Shown here one piece after another: positions 45,147-56,737 of a stretch of 64,000 nt of DNA. How positions within the stretch are numbered: position 1 is the first letter of the stretch; each line of letters begins with the position of its first letter. The stretch is from Williamwhitmania taraxaci (GTDB lineage Bacteria; Bacteroidota; Bacteroidia; Bacteroidales; Williamwhitmaniaceae). The stretch is from positions 121,520 through 185,519 of the forward strand of contig NZ_FMYP01000001.1 in assembly GCF_900096565.1 (NCBI RefSeq). Direction: 5' to 3'. A program made the position numbers and the translations under genes. The notes beneath the pieces were generated by a model. The model was given only the letters and a program-made list of their open reading frames with translations. It was not told the origin of the DNA and did not search any database.

Positions 45147-45842
45147 ATGACAAAAATTTCTAAGAATCAGAAGATTGCACTTGCCAAGGTAGACCCCAAT
45201 AAAGTATACAAACTCTCCGAAGCAACCCAACTTGTAAAGGATATTACCTTTACGAAGTTTGATGGTTCGGTAGACGTTGATGTAAGACTGGGTGTTGACC
45301 CCCGCAAGGCAAATCAGATGGTTCGTGGTGTAGTAACCCTACCTCATGGAACTGGACGAGTAGTTCGTGTATTGGTTCTCTGTACTCCCGACAAGGAGCA
45401 AGAAGCTAAAGACGCTGGTGCTGAGTTCGTAGGTCTTGATGATTATATCGAGAAAATTAAAGGTGGATGGACCGACGTAGACGTTGTTATCACTTCGCCC
45501 AATGTAATGGGTAAGGTGGGTGCTCTAGGTCGTATTTTAGGTCCACGCGGATTAATGCCAAACCCTAAAACAGGTACCGTTACCATGGAAATTGGTAAGG
45601 CTGTCTCTGATGTTAAAAAGGGTAAAATCGACTTTAAGGTTGATAAGTTTGGTATCGTTCACTCGGGTGTTGGAAGAGTTTCTTTCTCCCCTGACATGCT
45701 AGTGGATAATGCACGTGAGTTCCTCAGCACCATTATGAGGCTGAAACCATCTGCTGCTAAGGGTACCTATATCAAGAGCATCTACCTTTCTAGCACTATG
45801 AGTCCTGGTATTCAGGTTGACCCAAAGTCGATCACTGAATAG
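45147..45842 (+). CDS. rplA: 50S ribosomal protein uL1
   Basis: A 231-residue uL1 starting [19 protein letters not shown] at the ATG at 45147; a TTG two codons upstream is rejected. Domain order is normal, with [44 protein letters not shown] and [16 protein letters not shown]. It forms the L1 stalk and typically represses its own operon by binding the mRNA. Confidence 0.98.
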   Translation: MTKISKNQKIALAKVDPNKVYKLSEATQLVKDITFTKFDGSVDVDVRLGVDPRKANQMVRGVVTLPHGTGRVVRVLVLCTPDKEQEAKDAGAEFVGLDDYIEKIKGGWTDVDVVITSPNVMGKVGALGRILGPRGLMPNPKTGTVTMEIGKAVSDVKKGKIDFKVDKFGIVHSGVGRVSFSPDMLVDNAREFLSTIMRLKPSAAKGTYIKSIYLSSTMSPGIQVDPKSITE

Positions 45843-45870
45843 TTGTTAACGAAAAAGGCTGATTTGAATC

Positions 45871-46389
45871 ATGAGAAAGGAAGATAAAGGCAAGATTATT
45901 GAAAGCTTAGCTGAGCAAATTCAGGGAAGCGCTCATTTTTACCTTGCCGACATAGGAGACCTTAACGCCGCTAAAACGGCTGAGCTCAGGAGAAAATGCT
46001 TTGAACAGGAAATCAAGTTGGTTGTCGTAAAAAACACCCTTCTCCAAAAAGCATTTGAGAAAATTAACTTCGAGCATACAGAAATATTTACTGTTCTAAA
46101 TGGCTCTACTTCTATCATGTTTAGCAATTCCGGTAACGGTCCTGCCAAGCTGATTAAAGACTTCGCTATTAAGAATAAAAAGCCTGTTTTAAAGGCTGCT
46201 TTTGTAGAGCAATCAGTATACATTGGTGCTGAGAACCTCGACACTCTGATTAGCATTAAATCGAAGAATGAACTTGTGGCTGATATTATCTTGATGCTAC
46301 AAACACCTGCGAAAAATGTTATTTCGGCACTTCAATCGGGTGAGCGACAATTGACAGGGGTTGTAAAAACTCTTTCTGAAAAAGAATAA
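45871..46389 (+). CDS. rplJ: 50S ribosomal protein uL10
   Basis: A 172-residue uL10. The N-terminal rRNA-binding domain shows AELRRKCFEQEIKLVVVKNTLLQKAFEK and GPAKLIKDFAIKNKKPVLKAAFVE; the C-terminal helix SALQSGERQLTGVVKTL anchors bL12 dimers. It is typically the autoregulator of the rplJL-rpoBC mRNA. Confidence 0.97.
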   Translation: MRKEDKGKIIESLAEQIQGSAHFYLADIGDLNAAKTAELRRKCFEQEIKLVVVKNTLLQKAFEKINFEHTEIFTVLNGSTSIMFSNSGNGPAKLIKDFAIKNKKPVLKAAFVEQSVYIGAENLDTLISIKSKNELVADIILMLQTPAKNVISALQSGERQLTGVVKTLSEKE

Positions 46390-46424
46390 TCTAGTTAAGA
46401 ATTAATTTTAAAAATCAAAGGAAA

Positions 46425-46793
46425 ATGGCTGATCTTAAGAAATTTGCAGAGGACTTGGTAAACCTATCTGTAAAGGAAGTAAACGAGCTTGCTAAGATTC
46501 TAAAGGACGAGCATGGTATTGAGCCTGCTGCTGCTGTGGCTATGGCCGCTCCTGCTGCTGCTGCCGCTGCTCCTGCAGAAAAAACAACTTTCGATGTTGT
46601 TCTTAAAGCTGCTGGTGGTGCAAAACTTCAAGTAGTAAAGTTGGTTAAGGATATTACCAGCTTAGGTCTAAAGGAAGCTAAGGAACTCGTTGACGCAGCT
46701 CCAAAGCCAGTAAAAGAGGGTGTTTCTAAAGAAGAAGCCGAATCAATAAAAGCACAACTTGAAGAGGCAGGCGCTGAAGTTGAGATTAAATAG
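46425..46793 (+). CDS. rplL: 50S ribosomal protein bL12
   Basis: A 122-residue bL12. N-terminal dimerisation domain (1-32), an Ala/Pro-rich flexible hinge (about 36-52), and a C-terminal factor-binding domain ([45 protein letters not shown]). Multiple copies bind uL10 to form the ribosomal stalk. An attenuator hairpin follows before rpoB. Confidence 0.98.
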   Translation: MADLKKFAEDLVNLSVKEVNELAKILKDEHGIEPAAAVAMAAPAAAAAAPAEKTTFDVVLKAAGGAKLQVVKLVKDITSLGLKEAKELVDAAPKPVKEGVSKEEAESIKAQLEEAGAEVEIK

Positions 46794-46820
46794 CATCAAC
46801 CTAAAATAGGTCTTAGGGGT

Positions 46821-46853
46821 TTAGAATCTACACTGTAGATTCTAAGCCTTTTT
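46821..46853 (+). terminator. Attenuator hairpin between rplL and rpoB
   Basis: TTAGAATCTAC (46821-46831) pairs perfectly with GTAGATTCTAA (46835-46845) around a 3-base loop, followed by GCCTTTTTG. Partial termination here would set the ratio of L12 to RNA polymerase, as known for this position in E. coli. Confidence 0.75.
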
Positions 46854-46889
46854 GTTGTTTATTAGTTTCATTCAACTAATCCGGAAACA

Positions 46890-49800
46890 ATGTCTCTACA
46901 ACACACAAGCGAACGCATCAGCTTTGCTTCGACAAAGAAAAGGTTGGACTACCCTGATTTCCTTGAGATTCAGCTGAAATCTTTTCAGGATTTTTTCCAA
47001 CTTGGGACAGCTCCCGAAAATAGGAAGAATGAAGGCCTGTATAAAGTATTTGCGGAAAACTTCCCAATTACTGATACTCGCAATAACTTCGTTCTCGAAT
47101 TCCTTGATTATTATATTGACCCCCCAAGGTATTCCATTGAGGAATGTCTAGAGCGCGGCCTTACTTACAGCGTTCCGCTAAAGGCCAAACTCAAACTCTA
47201 TTGTACTGATCCTGAACATGAGGATTTCGATACAGTAGTTCAGGATGTTTACTTGGGCACTGTGCCTTACATGACCCCTCGTGGCACCTTTTTGATCAAC
47301 GGCGCTGAACGTGTTGTTGTTTCGCAGTTACACCGCTCTCCTGGAGTTTTCTTTGGACAGAGCATCCATGCCAATGGCACTAAACTCTATTCCGCGCGAA
47401 TTATTCCTTTCAAGGGTTCGTGGATTGAGTTTGCTACTGACATCAACAGTGTTATGTATGCATACATTGACCGTAAGAAAAAACTTCCGGTTACTACCCT
47501 GTTGCGCGCTATTGGTTATGAAACTGATAAAGATATTCTCGAAATCTTTGACCTTGCTGATGAAATTAAAATTTCAAAGGCTAGCCTTAAGAAATACGTT
47601 GGCCGGAAATTGGCGGCTAGGGTTCTTAAGTCTTGGATTGAAGACTTCGTTGATGAAGATACCGGAGAAGTTGTTTCCATTGAGAGAAATGAGGTTATCA
47701 TCGATCGTGAAGTGGTTCTCGAAAATAGCCACATTGATGAGATACTTGATGCGGGAACAAAGTCGATACTTCTTCATAAGGAAAATCACAACCTTTCCGA
47801 TTACGCCATTATTTACAATACCCTTCAGAAGGACCCTTGTAACTCTGAAAAGGAGGCTGTTATTTACGTTTACCGTCAACTGCGTAATTCGGAACCACCC
47901 GATGAGGCTACTGCACGTGACGTAATCGACAAGCTCTTCTTCTCCGACAAGCGTTATGACCTCGGTGATGTAGGCCGCTTCCGTATTAATAGGAAGCTGC
48001 ATTTGGACATTGGTGCCGACGTTAAGGTTCTTACCAAACCCGATATCATTGCCATTATTAAGTACTTAATTGAGCTTATAAATTCAAAGGCAGACGTAGA
48101 TGATATTGACCACTTAAGCAACCGTAGGGTTCGTACCGTAGGTGAGCAGTTGGCAAACCAATTTGGTGTTGGTTTATCCCGTATGGCTCGTACCATTCGT
48201 GAGCGTATGAACGTTCGCGATAATGAGGTATTTACTCCTATTGATCTTATAAATAGCAAAACACTCTCCTCCGTAATTAATTCATTTTACGGAACGAACC
48301 AGCTTTCTCAATTCATGGACCAGACCAATCCGCTGGCTGAAATGACGCATAAACGCCGTCTTTCTGCACTCGGACCAGGCGGTCTGTCTCGAGAGCGTGC
48401 CGGTTTTGAGGTGCGTGACGTTCACTACACTCACTACGGAAGGCTTTGCCCTATTGAGACACCAGAGGGACCTAACATCGGTCTTATTTCGTCTCTTTGT
48501 GTATTTGCTAAAATCAATAAACTTGGTTTCATTGAAACACCATACCGTCAAGTTCAAGAGGGTAAGGTTGATCTCACCGACGAAGGGGTTATATACTTAA
48601 GCGCCGAAGACGAAGAGAAGAAGATTATTGCTCAGGCTAATGCTCCGCTTGATAGCGACGGTCGCTTTTCCAATCCACGCGTTAAAGCCCGTTATCAAGG
48701 TGACTTCCCATTGGCTGAGCCAATGGAGGTAAACTTAATGGACGTTGCCCCAAATCAAATTGCTTCCATTGCTGCTTCGCTTATTCCTTTCCTTGAGCAC
48801 GACGATGCAAACCGTGCGTTGATGGGATCGAACATGATGCGCCAGGCAGTACCTTTGGTGAGCCCAGAAGCCCCTATTGTTGGAACTGGTCTTGAAGGAC
48901 CAGTGATCAGTGATAGTCGCGTTCAGGTAGTGGCCGAAGGAACTGGGGTAATCGATTTTGTGGACGCCAAGGAGATCGTTGTAAAATACGATATGACCGA
49001 TGATGAGCGTTTTGTTTCTTTCGAAACAGATACTAAGCGCTATCGTCTTCCTAAATACTTAAAGACGAATCAAAATACCTGTATAAACCTGAAACCAAAG
49101 GTCCGTAAGGGTCAAGCGGTAAAGGCTGGGGATATTCTTTCGGAGGGTTATGCTACCATGGGTGGAGAATTGGCTCTGGGTAGAAACTTGAAAGTGGCAT
49201 TCATGCCATGGAAGGGTTATAACTTTGAGGATGCTATCGTTCTCTCGGAAAGACTTGTTCGGGAAGATATATTCACCTCAATTCACGTAGATGAGTATAT
49301 CATGGAAGTTCGCGATACCAAACGCGGTATGGAAGAACTTACTTCTGATATTCCAAACGTTAGCGAAGAGGCTACAAAAAACCTCGACGAGAATGGTTTG
49401 ATTCGTATTGGAGCCAACGTTGAACCGGGTGATATCCTCATTGGTAAGATTACCCCTAAGGGCGAATCTGATCCTTCTCCTGAAGAAAAGTTGCTTCGCG
49501 CAATTTTCGGTGACAAAGCTGGCGACGTTAAGGATGCTTCCCTTAAGGCTTCTCCCTCATTGCACGGTGTGGTTATTGAGAAAAAACTTTTCTCGCGCGC
49601 AATGAAGGATGCCAAAAAGGGTAAGGTCTCCGATAAAACTTTGCTCACTAAAATTGAGGAGGAGTTCGAAAAGAACGCCAACGTAATTAAGGAAGTATTA
49701 ATCGACAAGCTGTTCGTTCTCGTGAATGGCAAGACATCGCAAGGTGTTTACGATTATTACCACACCGAGATTATCTCAAAGGGACAGAAGTTTACCCAGA

Positions 49801-50705
49801 AGCAACTTGCTGAGATTGATTATTTAAACATCAATCCAAACAAGTGGACTACCGATAAGGCAAAGAATGATCAAATTCGCGCCCTTATTTATAACTTTAT
49901 TGCCAAGTTTAAGGCCTACGATGCCGAGCATAAGCGTAAGAAATTCAATATCACCATTGGTGATGAACTTCCAACCGGTATTGTTCAGCTGGCAAAGGTC
50001 TACATCGCTAAAAAGCGAAAGATCAAGGTTGGTGATAAGATGGCCGGTCGTCACGGTAATAAGGGAATTGTTTCCCGTATTGTCCGCGATGAGGATATGC
50101 CATTCCTTGATGATGGTACCATTGTGGATATCGTGCTAAATCCTTTGGGTGTACCTTCTCGTATGAACCTTGGTCAGATTTATGAGACCGTTTTAGGTTG
50201 GGCAGGAAAGGAACTTGGATTGCGTTTTTCAACTCCAATTTTTGATGGTGCAACCCTCGAAGAAATTTGCGATTACACCGATAAGGCTGGCGTTCCTCGT
50301 TATGGAAGAACCATCCTTCGCGATGGTGGTACTGGCGAGTTATTCGACCAGCCTGCAACTGTAGGTATTATCTACATGCTAAAGCTGGGTCACATGGTTG
50401 ACGATAAGATGCATGCCCGTTCTATTGGACCTTACTCATTGATTACCCAACAACCTCTTGGAGGTAAAGCTCAGTTCGGGGGTCAACGTTTTGGAGAAAT
50501 GGAAGTTTGGGCATTGGAGGCATTTGGTGCGTCACATATACTTCAGGAAATCCTCACCATCAAGTCTGACGACGTGGTTGGTAGGGCCAAAGCATACGAA
50601 GCAATTGTCAAAGGAGAAGCTATGCCGACACCGGGTATTCCAGAGTCGCTCAACGTGCTTATCCATGAGCTACGAGGCCTTGGTCTGAGCGTTAATCTTG
50701 ATTAG
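46890..50705 (+). CDS. rpoB: DNA-directed RNA polymerase subunit beta
   Basis: A 1271-residue RpoB of normal length for Bacteroidota. The rifampicin region ([47 protein letters not shown]) has the wild-type pattern Q-M-D-x-N...H-K-R-R-L-S, so no resistance substitution is obvious. The C-terminal clamp connector ([47 protein letters not shown]) is intact. It forms the catalytic core with RpoC. Confidence 0.99.
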   Translation: MSLQHTSERISFASTKKRLDYPDFLEIQLKSFQDFFQLGTAPENRKNEGLYKVFAENFPITDTRNNFVLEFLDYYIDPPRYSIEECLERGLTYSVPLKAKLKLYCTDPEHEDFDTVVQDVYLGTVPYMTPRGTFLINGAERVVVSQLHRSPGVFFGQSIHANGTKLYSARIIPFKGSWIEFATDINSVMYAYIDRKKKLPVTTLLRAIGYETDKDILEIFDLADEIKISKASLKKYVGRKLAARVLKSWIEDFVDEDTGEVVSIERNEVIIDREVVLENSHIDEILDAGTKSILLHKENHNLSDYAIIYNTLQKDPCNSEKEAVIYVYRQLRNSEPPDEATARDVIDKLFFSDKRYDLGDVGRFRINRKLHLDIGADVKVLTKPDIIAIIKYLIELINSKADVDDIDHLSNRRVRTVGEQLANQFGVGLSRMARTIRERMNVRDNEVFTPIDLINSKTLSSVINSFYGTNQLSQFMDQTNPLAEMTHKRRLSALGPGGLSRERAGFEVRDVHYTHYGRLCPIETPEGPNIGLISSLCVFAKINKLGFIETPYRQVQEGKVDLTDEGVIYLSAEDEEKKIIAQANAPLDSDGRFSNPRVKARYQGDFPLAEPMEVNLMDVAPNQIASIAASLIPFLEHDDANRALMGSNMMRQAVPLVSPEAPIVGTGLEGPVISDSRVQVVAEGTGVIDFVDAKEIVVKYDMTDDERFVSFETDTKRYRLPKYLKTNQNTCINLKPKVRKGQAVKAGDILSEGYATMGGELALGRNLKVAFMPWKGYNFEDAIVLSERLVREDIFTSIHVDEYIMEVRDTKRGMEELTSDIPNVSEEATKNLDENGLIRIGANVEPGDILIGKITPKGESDPSPEEKLLRAIFGDKAGDVKDASLKASPSLHGVVIEKKLFSRAMKDAKKGKVSDKTLLTKIEEEFEKNANVIKEVLIDKLFVLVNGKTSQGVYDYYHTEIISKGQKFTQKQLAEIDYLNINPNKWTTDKAKNDQIRALIYNFIAKFKAYDAEHKRKKFNITIGDELPTGIVQLAKVYIAKKRKIKVGDKMAGRHGNKGIVSRIVRDEDMPFLDDGTIVDIVLNPLGVPSRMNLGQIYETVLGWAGKELGLRFSTPIFDGATLEEICDYTDKAGVPRYGRTILRDGGTGELFDQPATVGIIYMLKLGHMVDDKMHARSIGPYSLITQQPLGGKAQFGGQRFGEMEVWALEAFGASHILQEILTIKSDDVVGRAKAYEAIVKGEAMPTPGIPESLNVLIHELRGLGLSVNLD

Positions 50706-50732
50706 TTCAAGTAACTAACGTTTGATCTTATA

Positions 50733-50760
50733 CTGCCGGAGGTTTCTCCGGCAGCATTTT
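50733..50760 (+). terminator. Hairpin between rpoB and rpoC
   Basis: CTGCCGGAG (50733-50741) pairs perfectly with CTCCGGCAG (50746-50754) around a GTTT loop, followed by CATTTT. A compact terminator-like element in the 91-base gap; partial readthrough or RNA processing is likely, as rpoC needs to be expressed. Confidence 0.7.
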
Positions 50761-50796
50761 CCCAGTAAATGACCCGTTAACTTCACAAGAAAAAAT

Positions 50797-53700
50797 ATGT
50801 CATTCAGGAGAGAAACTAAGCTTAAGAGCACTTTCACCAAAATATCCATTGGGTTATCATCACCCGAGGAAATACTGGAGCGGTCCAGTGGGGAAGTTCT
50901 AAAGCCCGAAACAATAAACTACCGAACCTACAAACCGGAGAGGGATGGCCTTTTCTGTGAACGGATTTTCGGTCCAGTAAAAGACTTTGAATGCCATTGC
51001 GGAAAATACAAGCGTATTCGCTATAAGGGAATCGTTTGTGACCGATGCGGTGTGGAAGTTACCGAAAAGAAGGTTAGGCGCGAAAGAATGGGGCACATCA
51101 ACCTCGTTGTTCCCGTTGCCCATATCTGGTATTTTCGTTCCCTTCCAAATAAAATTGGCTACCTTCTTGGTTTACCTTCCAAGAAGTTAGACGTAATTAT
51201 TTATTACGAGCGGTATGTGGTAATTAATCCAGGTATTAAAGCCGTTGATGGTATTAAGTATCTCGACTTCCTAACCGAAGAAGAGTATCTTGAAATTATT
51301 GAGGCTCTACCTAAGGAGAACCAATACCTCGACGATTCCGACCCAAATAAGTTTATTGCTGGCATGGGAGCCGATGCACTGGAACGATTGCTTGAACGCC
51401 TCGATCTGGATAGTCTTTCCTATACTCTTCGCCACAAAGCTAACACTGAGTCGTCGCAACAGCGTAAAGCTGATGCACTGAAGCGTCTTCAAGTAGTTGA
51501 AGCATTCCGGGAATCTAAAGCAGTGAATAAACCTGAATGGATGATCCTTAAGGTTGTTCCTGTTATTCCTCCTGAATTGCGTCCGCTTGTTCCGCTTGAT
51601 GGTGGCCGTTTTGCTACATCCGACTTGAACGATTTATACCGTCGTGTTATTATTCGTAATAACCGTCTGAAACGACTTATTGAGATTAAGGCTCCTGAAG
51701 TTATTCTCCGTAACGAGAAACGTATGCTTCAAGAAGCAGTTGACTCACTATTCGATAACTCCAGAAAATCGAATGCTGTAAAAACTGACGCTAACCGTCC
51801 TTTGAAATCCCTCAGCGATAGTTTGAAGGGTAAACAAGGTCGTTTCCGTCAAAACTTGCTCGGTAAACGTGTTGACTATTCAGCCCGTTCGGTAATTGTC
51901 GTTGGACCAGAACTGAAGATGAGCGAGTGCGGTATTCCTAAGGATATGGCAGCGGAACTCTATAAGCCATTTATTATTCGTAAGCTTATTGAGCGAGGCA
52001 TTGTTAAAACTGTGAAGTCGGCTAAGAAAATCGTTGATCGCAAGGATCCCGTTGTTTGGGATATCTTGGAAAACGTATTGAAGGGTCATCCAGTGTTACT
52101 TAACCGTGCTCCAACGCTTCACCGTCTTGGTATCCAAGCATTTCAGCCAAAACTTATTGAAGGAAAGGCAATCCAACTCCACCCACTCGCATGTACGGCT
52201 TTCAATGCCGACTTCGACGGTGACCAGATGGCTGTTCACCTTCCTTTAGGCAACAATGCTGTAATTGAAGCTCAAATGCTCATGCTCGGTTCGCATAATA
52301 TTTTGAACCCTGCAAATGGTGCTCCTATTACCGTTCCTTCACAGGACATGGTTCTTGGACTATACTATATAACCAAACCTCGCAAGGGAGTTAAGGGCGA
52401 AGGCCTTTCTTTCTACTCTGCCGAAGAGGCGATTATCGCCTACAATGAAGGAGCTGCCGAGTTACATGCCATGGTTAAGGTTCGTTGGGATTATACTCTC
52501 GATGGCCAACCTGCTCAGGAGATGATTGAAACCACAATTGGTCGTATCATTTTCAACCAGTTGGTTCCTGAAGGTATGGGATATATCAACACCTTACTTA
52601 CCAAGAAATCGTTACGCGATATTATTGGTACGGTGTTGAAGAAAACGGGCGTTGCTGCAACTGCAAAATTCCTCGATGATATCAAGAACCTCGGATTCCA
52701 CATGGCATTCAAGGGTGGACTATCTTTCAACTTGAATGACGTTATCATTCCGGAAGAGAAGGTTCAATTGGTTCAAGAAGGTTATGAGCAAGTTGACGAG
52801 GTGATGAATAACTACAACATGGGTTTCATCACAAACAACGAGCGTTACAACCAGATTATTGATATTTGGACACATACCAACGCTAAGCTGACTCAGATCT
52901 TGATGAAGCAGCTTACCGAGGACAACCAAGGATTCAACTCGGTTTACATGATGCTTGACTCTGGAGCGCGTGGATCGAAAGAGCAAATTCGTCAGCTTTC
53001 AGGTATGCGTGGTCTTATGGCCAAGCCTCAGAAATCTGGCTCTGTTGGATCTGAAATTATTGAAAACCCTATTCTTGCGAACTTTAAAGAGGGGCTATCA
53101 GTTCTTGAATACTTTATCTCAACCCACGGTGCGCGTAAAGGTTTGGCCGATACCGCTCTTAAAACAGCTGATGCAGGTTACCTTACCCGTAGGCTGGTTG
53201 ACGTATCGAATGATGTAATTATTACAGAGGACGATTGCGGAACTCTTCGCGGTCTTGTGGCTACAGCCATAAAGAACAACGAAGAGGTGGTTGAGTCACT
53301 TTACGAGCGCATTATCGGTCGTACTACTGTTCATGATGTATTCCACCCACTTACCGGAAAACTTGTAGTTACGGCTGGTGAGGAACTCACCGAGGAAATC
53401 TGTCAAGAAATTGAGGATTCTCCTATTGAGCAGGTTGAAATTCGATCGGTGCTTACTTGCGAATCGCGTAAGGGTGTATGTACCAGGTGTTATGGTAGGA
53501 ATCTTGCTACTGGACGTATGGTTCAAATTGGTGAGGCTGTCGGTGTTATTGCTGCTCAGTCCATTGGTGAGCCAGGTACACAGCTTACTCTTCGTACCTT
53601 CCACGTAGGGGGAACAGCATCCAGTATCGCTGCCGAAAACCGGATTGTGATGCGCTACGATGGTAGAATTGAAATCGAAGAAATTCGTACCGTTAGCAAG

Positions 53701-55077
53701 TTGGGCGAACCCGGACAGGATGTTGATATTGTTATCAGCCGTTTGGGAGAGTGCCGCTTAGTCGACAAGAATACAGGAATTACCCTATCAACTCACAATA
53801 TCCCTTACGGATCGAAGCTTTATATTAAGTCGGGCAGCGAAGTAAAGAAGGGTGACTTGGTTTGCGAGTGGGATCCATACAATGCCGTTATTATTTCGGA
53901 ATTTGCCGGAGAGGTTGCTTTTGAAAGCATCATTGAGGGTTTAACTTTCCGTGAAGAATCTGACGAGCAAACCGGTTTCCGTGAAAAGGTAATAACCGAA
54001 TCGAGAGATAAAACGAAGAACCCTGTAATTAAGGTTCTTACTCCTGGTGGAGAGGAAATTCGCTCATACAACTTACCTGTTGGTTCACATATTATTGTTG
54101 AAGAGGGTAGTAAGGTTAATGCGGGTGAAATTTTGGTGAAGATTCCACGTGCGGTTGGAAAATCGGGCGATATCACTGGAGGTCTTCCTCGTGTTACTGA
54201 ACTATTTGAGGCACGTAACCCATCGAACCCAGCCATTGTTTCCGAAATTGATGGTGAGGTTTCCTTTGGAAAAATCAAACGTGGTAACCGTGAAATTGTA
54301 ATCACCAGCAAAACGGGTGAGATTAAGAAGTATTTAGTTCCTTTGGCACGTCAAATCCTAGTTCAGGAGAACGACTACGTAAGGGCTGGTATTTCGCTCT
54401 CCGATGGAGCCATTGCGCCATACGATATCCTTGCAATTCAAGGACCTACCAAGGTTCAGGATTACATTGTGAACGAGGTGCAGGAGGTTTACCGTATGCA
54501 GGGTGTGAAGATTAACGATAAGCACTTTGAGGTTATCGTTCGTCAGATGATGCGGAAGGTTGAGATCGACGATCCAGGCGATACCCGTTTCCTCGAAAAA
54601 CAACTCGTGGACAAGTGGGCATTTATGGAAGAAAACGATTGGCATTACGACAAGAAAGTCGTGCTCGAATCGGGTGATTCTACAGCCATTAAGCCAGGAA
54701 TGATTATCACTACTCGTAGGCTTCGTGACGAAAATTCACAGCTTAAGCGTAAGGATCTAGTTCTAATTCAAGCAAGGGATGCTGTGCCTGCAACCTCAAG
54801 CCAAGTGCTTCAAGGTATTACTCGTGCAGCACTCCAAACTAAGAGTTTCATGTCGGCAGCATCATTCCAAGAAACTACAAAGGTTCTAAACGAAGCCGCA
54901 ATTCGCGGAAAAGTTGACCACCTCGAAGGATTGAAGGAAAATGTAATCTGCGGTCACTTGATTCCGGCTGGAACAGGTCTCAGAATTTACGATAACCTAG
55001 TTGTTGGATCCTTGGAGGAGTTTAAAGCCCTTCATCAAAAGGATGTAGCAGAGGAGGTTGAAGAAAGCGAGGATTAA
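50797..55077 (+). CDS. rpoC: DNA-directed RNA polymerase subunit beta'
   Basis: A 1426-residue RpoC. The zinc ribbon ([23 protein letters not shown]) is near residue 67. The active-site Mg motif [15 protein letters not shown] is near 470. The bridge helix and trigger loop follow ([19 protein letters not shown]), with a second zinc-binding region around [15 protein letters not shown]. The acidic tail (VEEVEESED) is normal in this phylum. A strong terminator lies 28 bases downstream. Confidence 0.99.
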   Translation: MSFRRETKLKSTFTKISIGLSSPEEILERSSGEVLKPETINYRTYKPERDGLFCERIFGPVKDFECHCGKYKRIRYKGIVCDRCGVEVTEKKVRRERMGHINLVVPVAHIWYFRSLPNKIGYLLGLPSKKLDVIIYYERYVVINPGIKAVDGIKYLDFLTEEEYLEIIEALPKENQYLDDSDPNKFIAGMGADALERLLERLDLDSLSYTLRHKANTESSQQRKADALKRLQVVEAFRESKAVNKPEWMILKVVPVIPPELRPLVPLDGGRFATSDLNDLYRRVIIRNNRLKRLIEIKAPEVILRNEKRMLQEAVDSLFDNSRKSNAVKTDANRPLKSLSDSLKGKQGRFRQNLLGKRVDYSARSVIVVGPELKMSECGIPKDMAAELYKPFIIRKLIERGIVKTVKSAKKIVDRKDPVVWDILENVLKGHPVLLNRAPTLHRLGIQAFQPKLIEGKAIQLHPLACTAFNADFDGDQMAVHLPLGNNAVIEAQMLMLGSHNILNPANGAPITVPSQDMVLGLYYITKPRKGVKGEGLSFYSAEEAIIAYNEGAAELHAMVKVRWDYTLDGQPAQEMIETTIGRIIFNQLVPEGMGYINTLLTKKSLRDIIGTVLKKTGVAATAKFLDDIKNLGFHMAFKGGLSFNLNDVIIPEEKVQLVQEGYEQVDEVMNNYNMGFITNNERYNQIIDIWTHTNAKLTQILMKQLTEDNQGFNSVYMMLDSGARGSKEQIRQLSGMRGLMAKPQKSGSVGSEIIENPILANFKEGLSVLEYFISTHGARKGLADTALKTADAGYLTRRLVDVSNDVIITEDDCGTLRGLVATAIKNNEEVVESLYERIIGRTTVHDVFHPLTGKLVVTAGEELTEEICQEIEDSPIEQVEIRSVLTCESRKGVCTRCYGRNLATGRMVQIGEAVGVIAAQSIGEPGTQLTLRTFHVGGTASSIAAENRIVMRYDGRIEIEEIRTVSKLGEPGQDVDIVISRLGECRLVDKNTGITLSTHNIPYGSKLYIKSGSEVKKGDLVCEWDPYNAVIISEFAGEVAFESIIEGLTFREESDEQTGFREKVITESRDKTKNPVIKVLTPGGEEIRSYNLPVGSHIIVEEGSKVNAGEILVKIPRAVGKSGDITGGLPRVTELFEARNPSNPAIVSEIDGEVSFGKIKRGNREIVITSKTGEIKKYLVPLARQILVQENDYVRAGISLSDGAIAPYDILAIQGPTKVQDYIVNEVQEVYRMQGVKINDKHFEVIVRQMMRKVEIDDPGDTRFLEKQLVDKWAFMEENDWHYDKKVVLESGDSTAIKPGMIITTRRLRDENSQLKRKDLVLIQARDAVPATSSQVLQGITRAALQTKSFMSAASFQETTKVLNEAAIRGKVDHLEGLKENVICGHLIPAGTGLRIYDNLVVGSLEEFKALHQKDVAEEVEESED

Positions 55078-55105
55078 TAGCGTCCAATCGTAATATTTTA
55101 TAGAA

Positions 55106-55133
55106 GGGCCGGATTTCTCCGGCTCTTTTTTTT
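55106..55133 (+). terminator. Terminator of the rpoBC transcription unit
   Basis: GGGCCGGA (55106-55113) pairs with TCCGGCTC (55118-55125; one G-T pair), then eight T. Strong rho-independent form. Confidence 0.92.
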
Positions 55134-55157
55134 ATATCTTGCAAAAAAATATTCGTT

Positions 55158-55478
55158 ATGAACGATCCGAAAAAACAGCAACAGCAAATTAATATCGAAC
55201 TGGGTGATGATGTTGCTCAAGGAACTTACAGCAACTTGGCTATAATAACGCACTCTTCGTCCGAATTTATTGTCGATTTTGTAAGGCTTATGCCGGGAAT
55301 GCCCAAGGCACCGGTGAAGAGTAGAATTATTCTAACACCTGAACATGCAAAACGGTTGCTCTTGGCGCTACAGGATAATATATCCCGTTTCGAGCAGATG
55401 CATGGTAACATTAAGCTGAATGAACCTTCAGGTGGCACATTTCCAATGGGTTTTGGTGGACCAACTGCAGAAGCCTAA
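55158..55478 (+). CDS. DUF3467 domain-containing protein
   Basis: A 106-residue protein that matches DUF3467: INIELGDDVAQGTYSNLAIITHSSSEFIVDFVRLMPGMPKAPVKSRIILTPEHAKRLL. The fold resembles a small beta-sandwich and occurs across bacteria and archaea; function unknown. It is followed by a terminator with a UUCG loop and appears monocistronic despite lying right after rpoC. Confidence 0.92.
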   Translation: MNDPKKQQQQINIELGDDVAQGTYSNLAIITHSSSEFIVDFVRLMPGMPKAPVKSRIILTPEHAKRLLLALQDNISRFEQMHGNIKLNEPSGGTFPMGFGGPTAEA

Positions 55479-55501
55479 CGGGCTATAGGTATTGAAAAAG
55501 G

Positions 55502-55529
55502 GGTATCTCAATTCGTTGGGATACCTTTT
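55502..55529 (+). terminator. Terminator after the DUF3467 gene
   Basis: GGTATCTCAA (55502-55511) pairs with TTGGGATACC (55516-55525) around a TTCG tetraloop, then TTTT. UUCG loops are very stable in RNA. Confidence 0.88.
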
Positions 55530-55792
55530 CTAATATTTGTTGATTTTTATTTGCTTTAAATACAATGCATTAGACCTTTTTTCCATAGTTGCTACCAAAA
55601 ATACACCAGCAGCCGGATTAAAATATCGAAGAAAATTGTATTGGAAGCATAATAGTATTGGCGGTAATTGAGTATTTTCTTCTGATTAATAAGATTATAG
55701 CGGTGCTGTTTGAGGTTTGTGTTCGTGATATGCTTTGTTAAACGGCTTGTTTTTGCCTAAATTAACCATGCATTTACCTGAAGCATTTTTCT
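55530..55792. other. Intergenic region upstream of etfB
   Basis: About 260 AT-rich bases between the DUF3467 terminator and the etfB promoter box (348 bases gene to gene). No gene or RNA that I can support. Confidence 0.4.
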
Positions 55793-55800
55793 TATATTTG
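55793..55800 (+). promoter_or_regulatory. -7 promoter element of the etf-acyl-CoA dehydrogenase operon
   Basis: TATATTTG matches TAnnTTTG and lies 26 bases before the etfB ATG. The -33 element is weak. Confidence 0.55.
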
Positions 55801-55826
55801 CCGCCCTAGGTTTAAAACAATCATAT

Positions 55827-56705
55827 ATGACAAAAAAGGGACTTAAGATTGTTGTATTGGCAAAGCAGGTTCCCGATACCCGCAATGTGGGTAAGGATGC
55901 TATGAAGGCCGACGGGACTGTAAACCGTGCTGCCCTTCCTGCTATCTTTAACCCTGAGGATCTCAATGCTCTCGAGCAGGCTCTCAGGTTAAAGGATCGA
56001 TATGCTGGTACAACCATTACCGTGCTTACAATGGGACCAGGCCGTGCGGCCGAAATCGTTCGTGAAGGACTTTACCGTGGAGCCGATAATGGCTACTTGC
56101 TAACCGATAGAAAGTTTGCAGGATCCGATACGCTGGCAACCTCTTATGCCATTTCCAAGGCTATTGAGCAGTTGAAACCAAATTTGGTTATTGCTGGTCG
56201 TCAGGCTATCGATGGAGATACCGCTCAAGTTGGACCTCAAGTTGCTGAAAAACTTGGACTCCCACAGGTAACCTATGCCGAAGAGATCATTGCGTTCGAA
56301 GATGATGAACTGATTATTAAGCGCCGATTGGAGCGTGGAGTTGAAGTGGTTGCAGTTCCCATTCCTTGTTTGGTTACTGTTAATGCTACCGCACCCGAGT
56401 GCCGACCACGGAACGCAAAGTTTGTGATGAAATACAAACATGCTCGCACAGTAACTGAGTTGCAGGAATCTACCGAGGATTATGCAATGGAACTTCAAAA
56501 CCGGGACTACCTTCGTATCACCGAATGGGGAGTTGTAGATGTAAATGCCGATTCAGAACAACTAGGGTTGTCAGGTTCACCTACAAAGGTTAAGAAGATA
56601 GAGAATGTAGTCTTTGTAGCCAAAGAATCGAAAAGGCTCAGCGCTACCGACGAGGAGATGGAATGGCTCATGAAAGAGCTTATTTCAAGCCATACCCTCG
56701 GCTAG
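55827..56705 (+). CDS. etfB: Electron transfer flavoprotein, beta subunit
   Basis: A 292-residue EtfB. It begins LKIVVLAKQVPDTRNV and contains NPEDLNALEQALRLKDRYAGTTITVLTMGPGRAAEIVREGLYRGAD, then LVIAGRQAIDGDTAQVGPQVAEKLGLPQVTYAEEI with the AMP/FAD-contact motif. It pairs with EtfA to accept electrons from the acyl-CoA dehydrogenase encoded two genes downstream. etfB-etfA-acd are in one operon. Confidence 0.95.
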   Translation: MTKKGLKIVVLAKQVPDTRNVGKDAMKADGTVNRAALPAIFNPEDLNALEQALRLKDRYAGTTITVLTMGPGRAAEIVREGLYRGADNGYLLTDRKFAGSDTLATSYAISKAIEQLKPNLVIAGRQAIDGDTAQVGPQVAEKLGLPQVTYAEEIIAFEDDELIIKRRLERGVEVVAVPIPCLVTVNATAPECRPRNAKFVMKYKHARTVTELQESTEDYAMELQNRDYLRITEWGVVDVNADSEQLGLSGSPTKVKKIENVVFVAKESKRLSATDEEMEWLMKELISSHTLG

Positions 56706-56737
56706 TTATTCCAAGTTTAACCCATAAGACGCATACT

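Noticed and set aside
48960..49732. Long antisense frames within rpoB (for example 49283-49732)
   Set aside because: Shadows of a highly conserved coding sequence.
56663..56737. ATG start for etfA inside the end of etfB
   Set aside because: Adds 25 residues unlike the family N-terminus; the GTG at 56738 gives the expected NNIFVYCE start.
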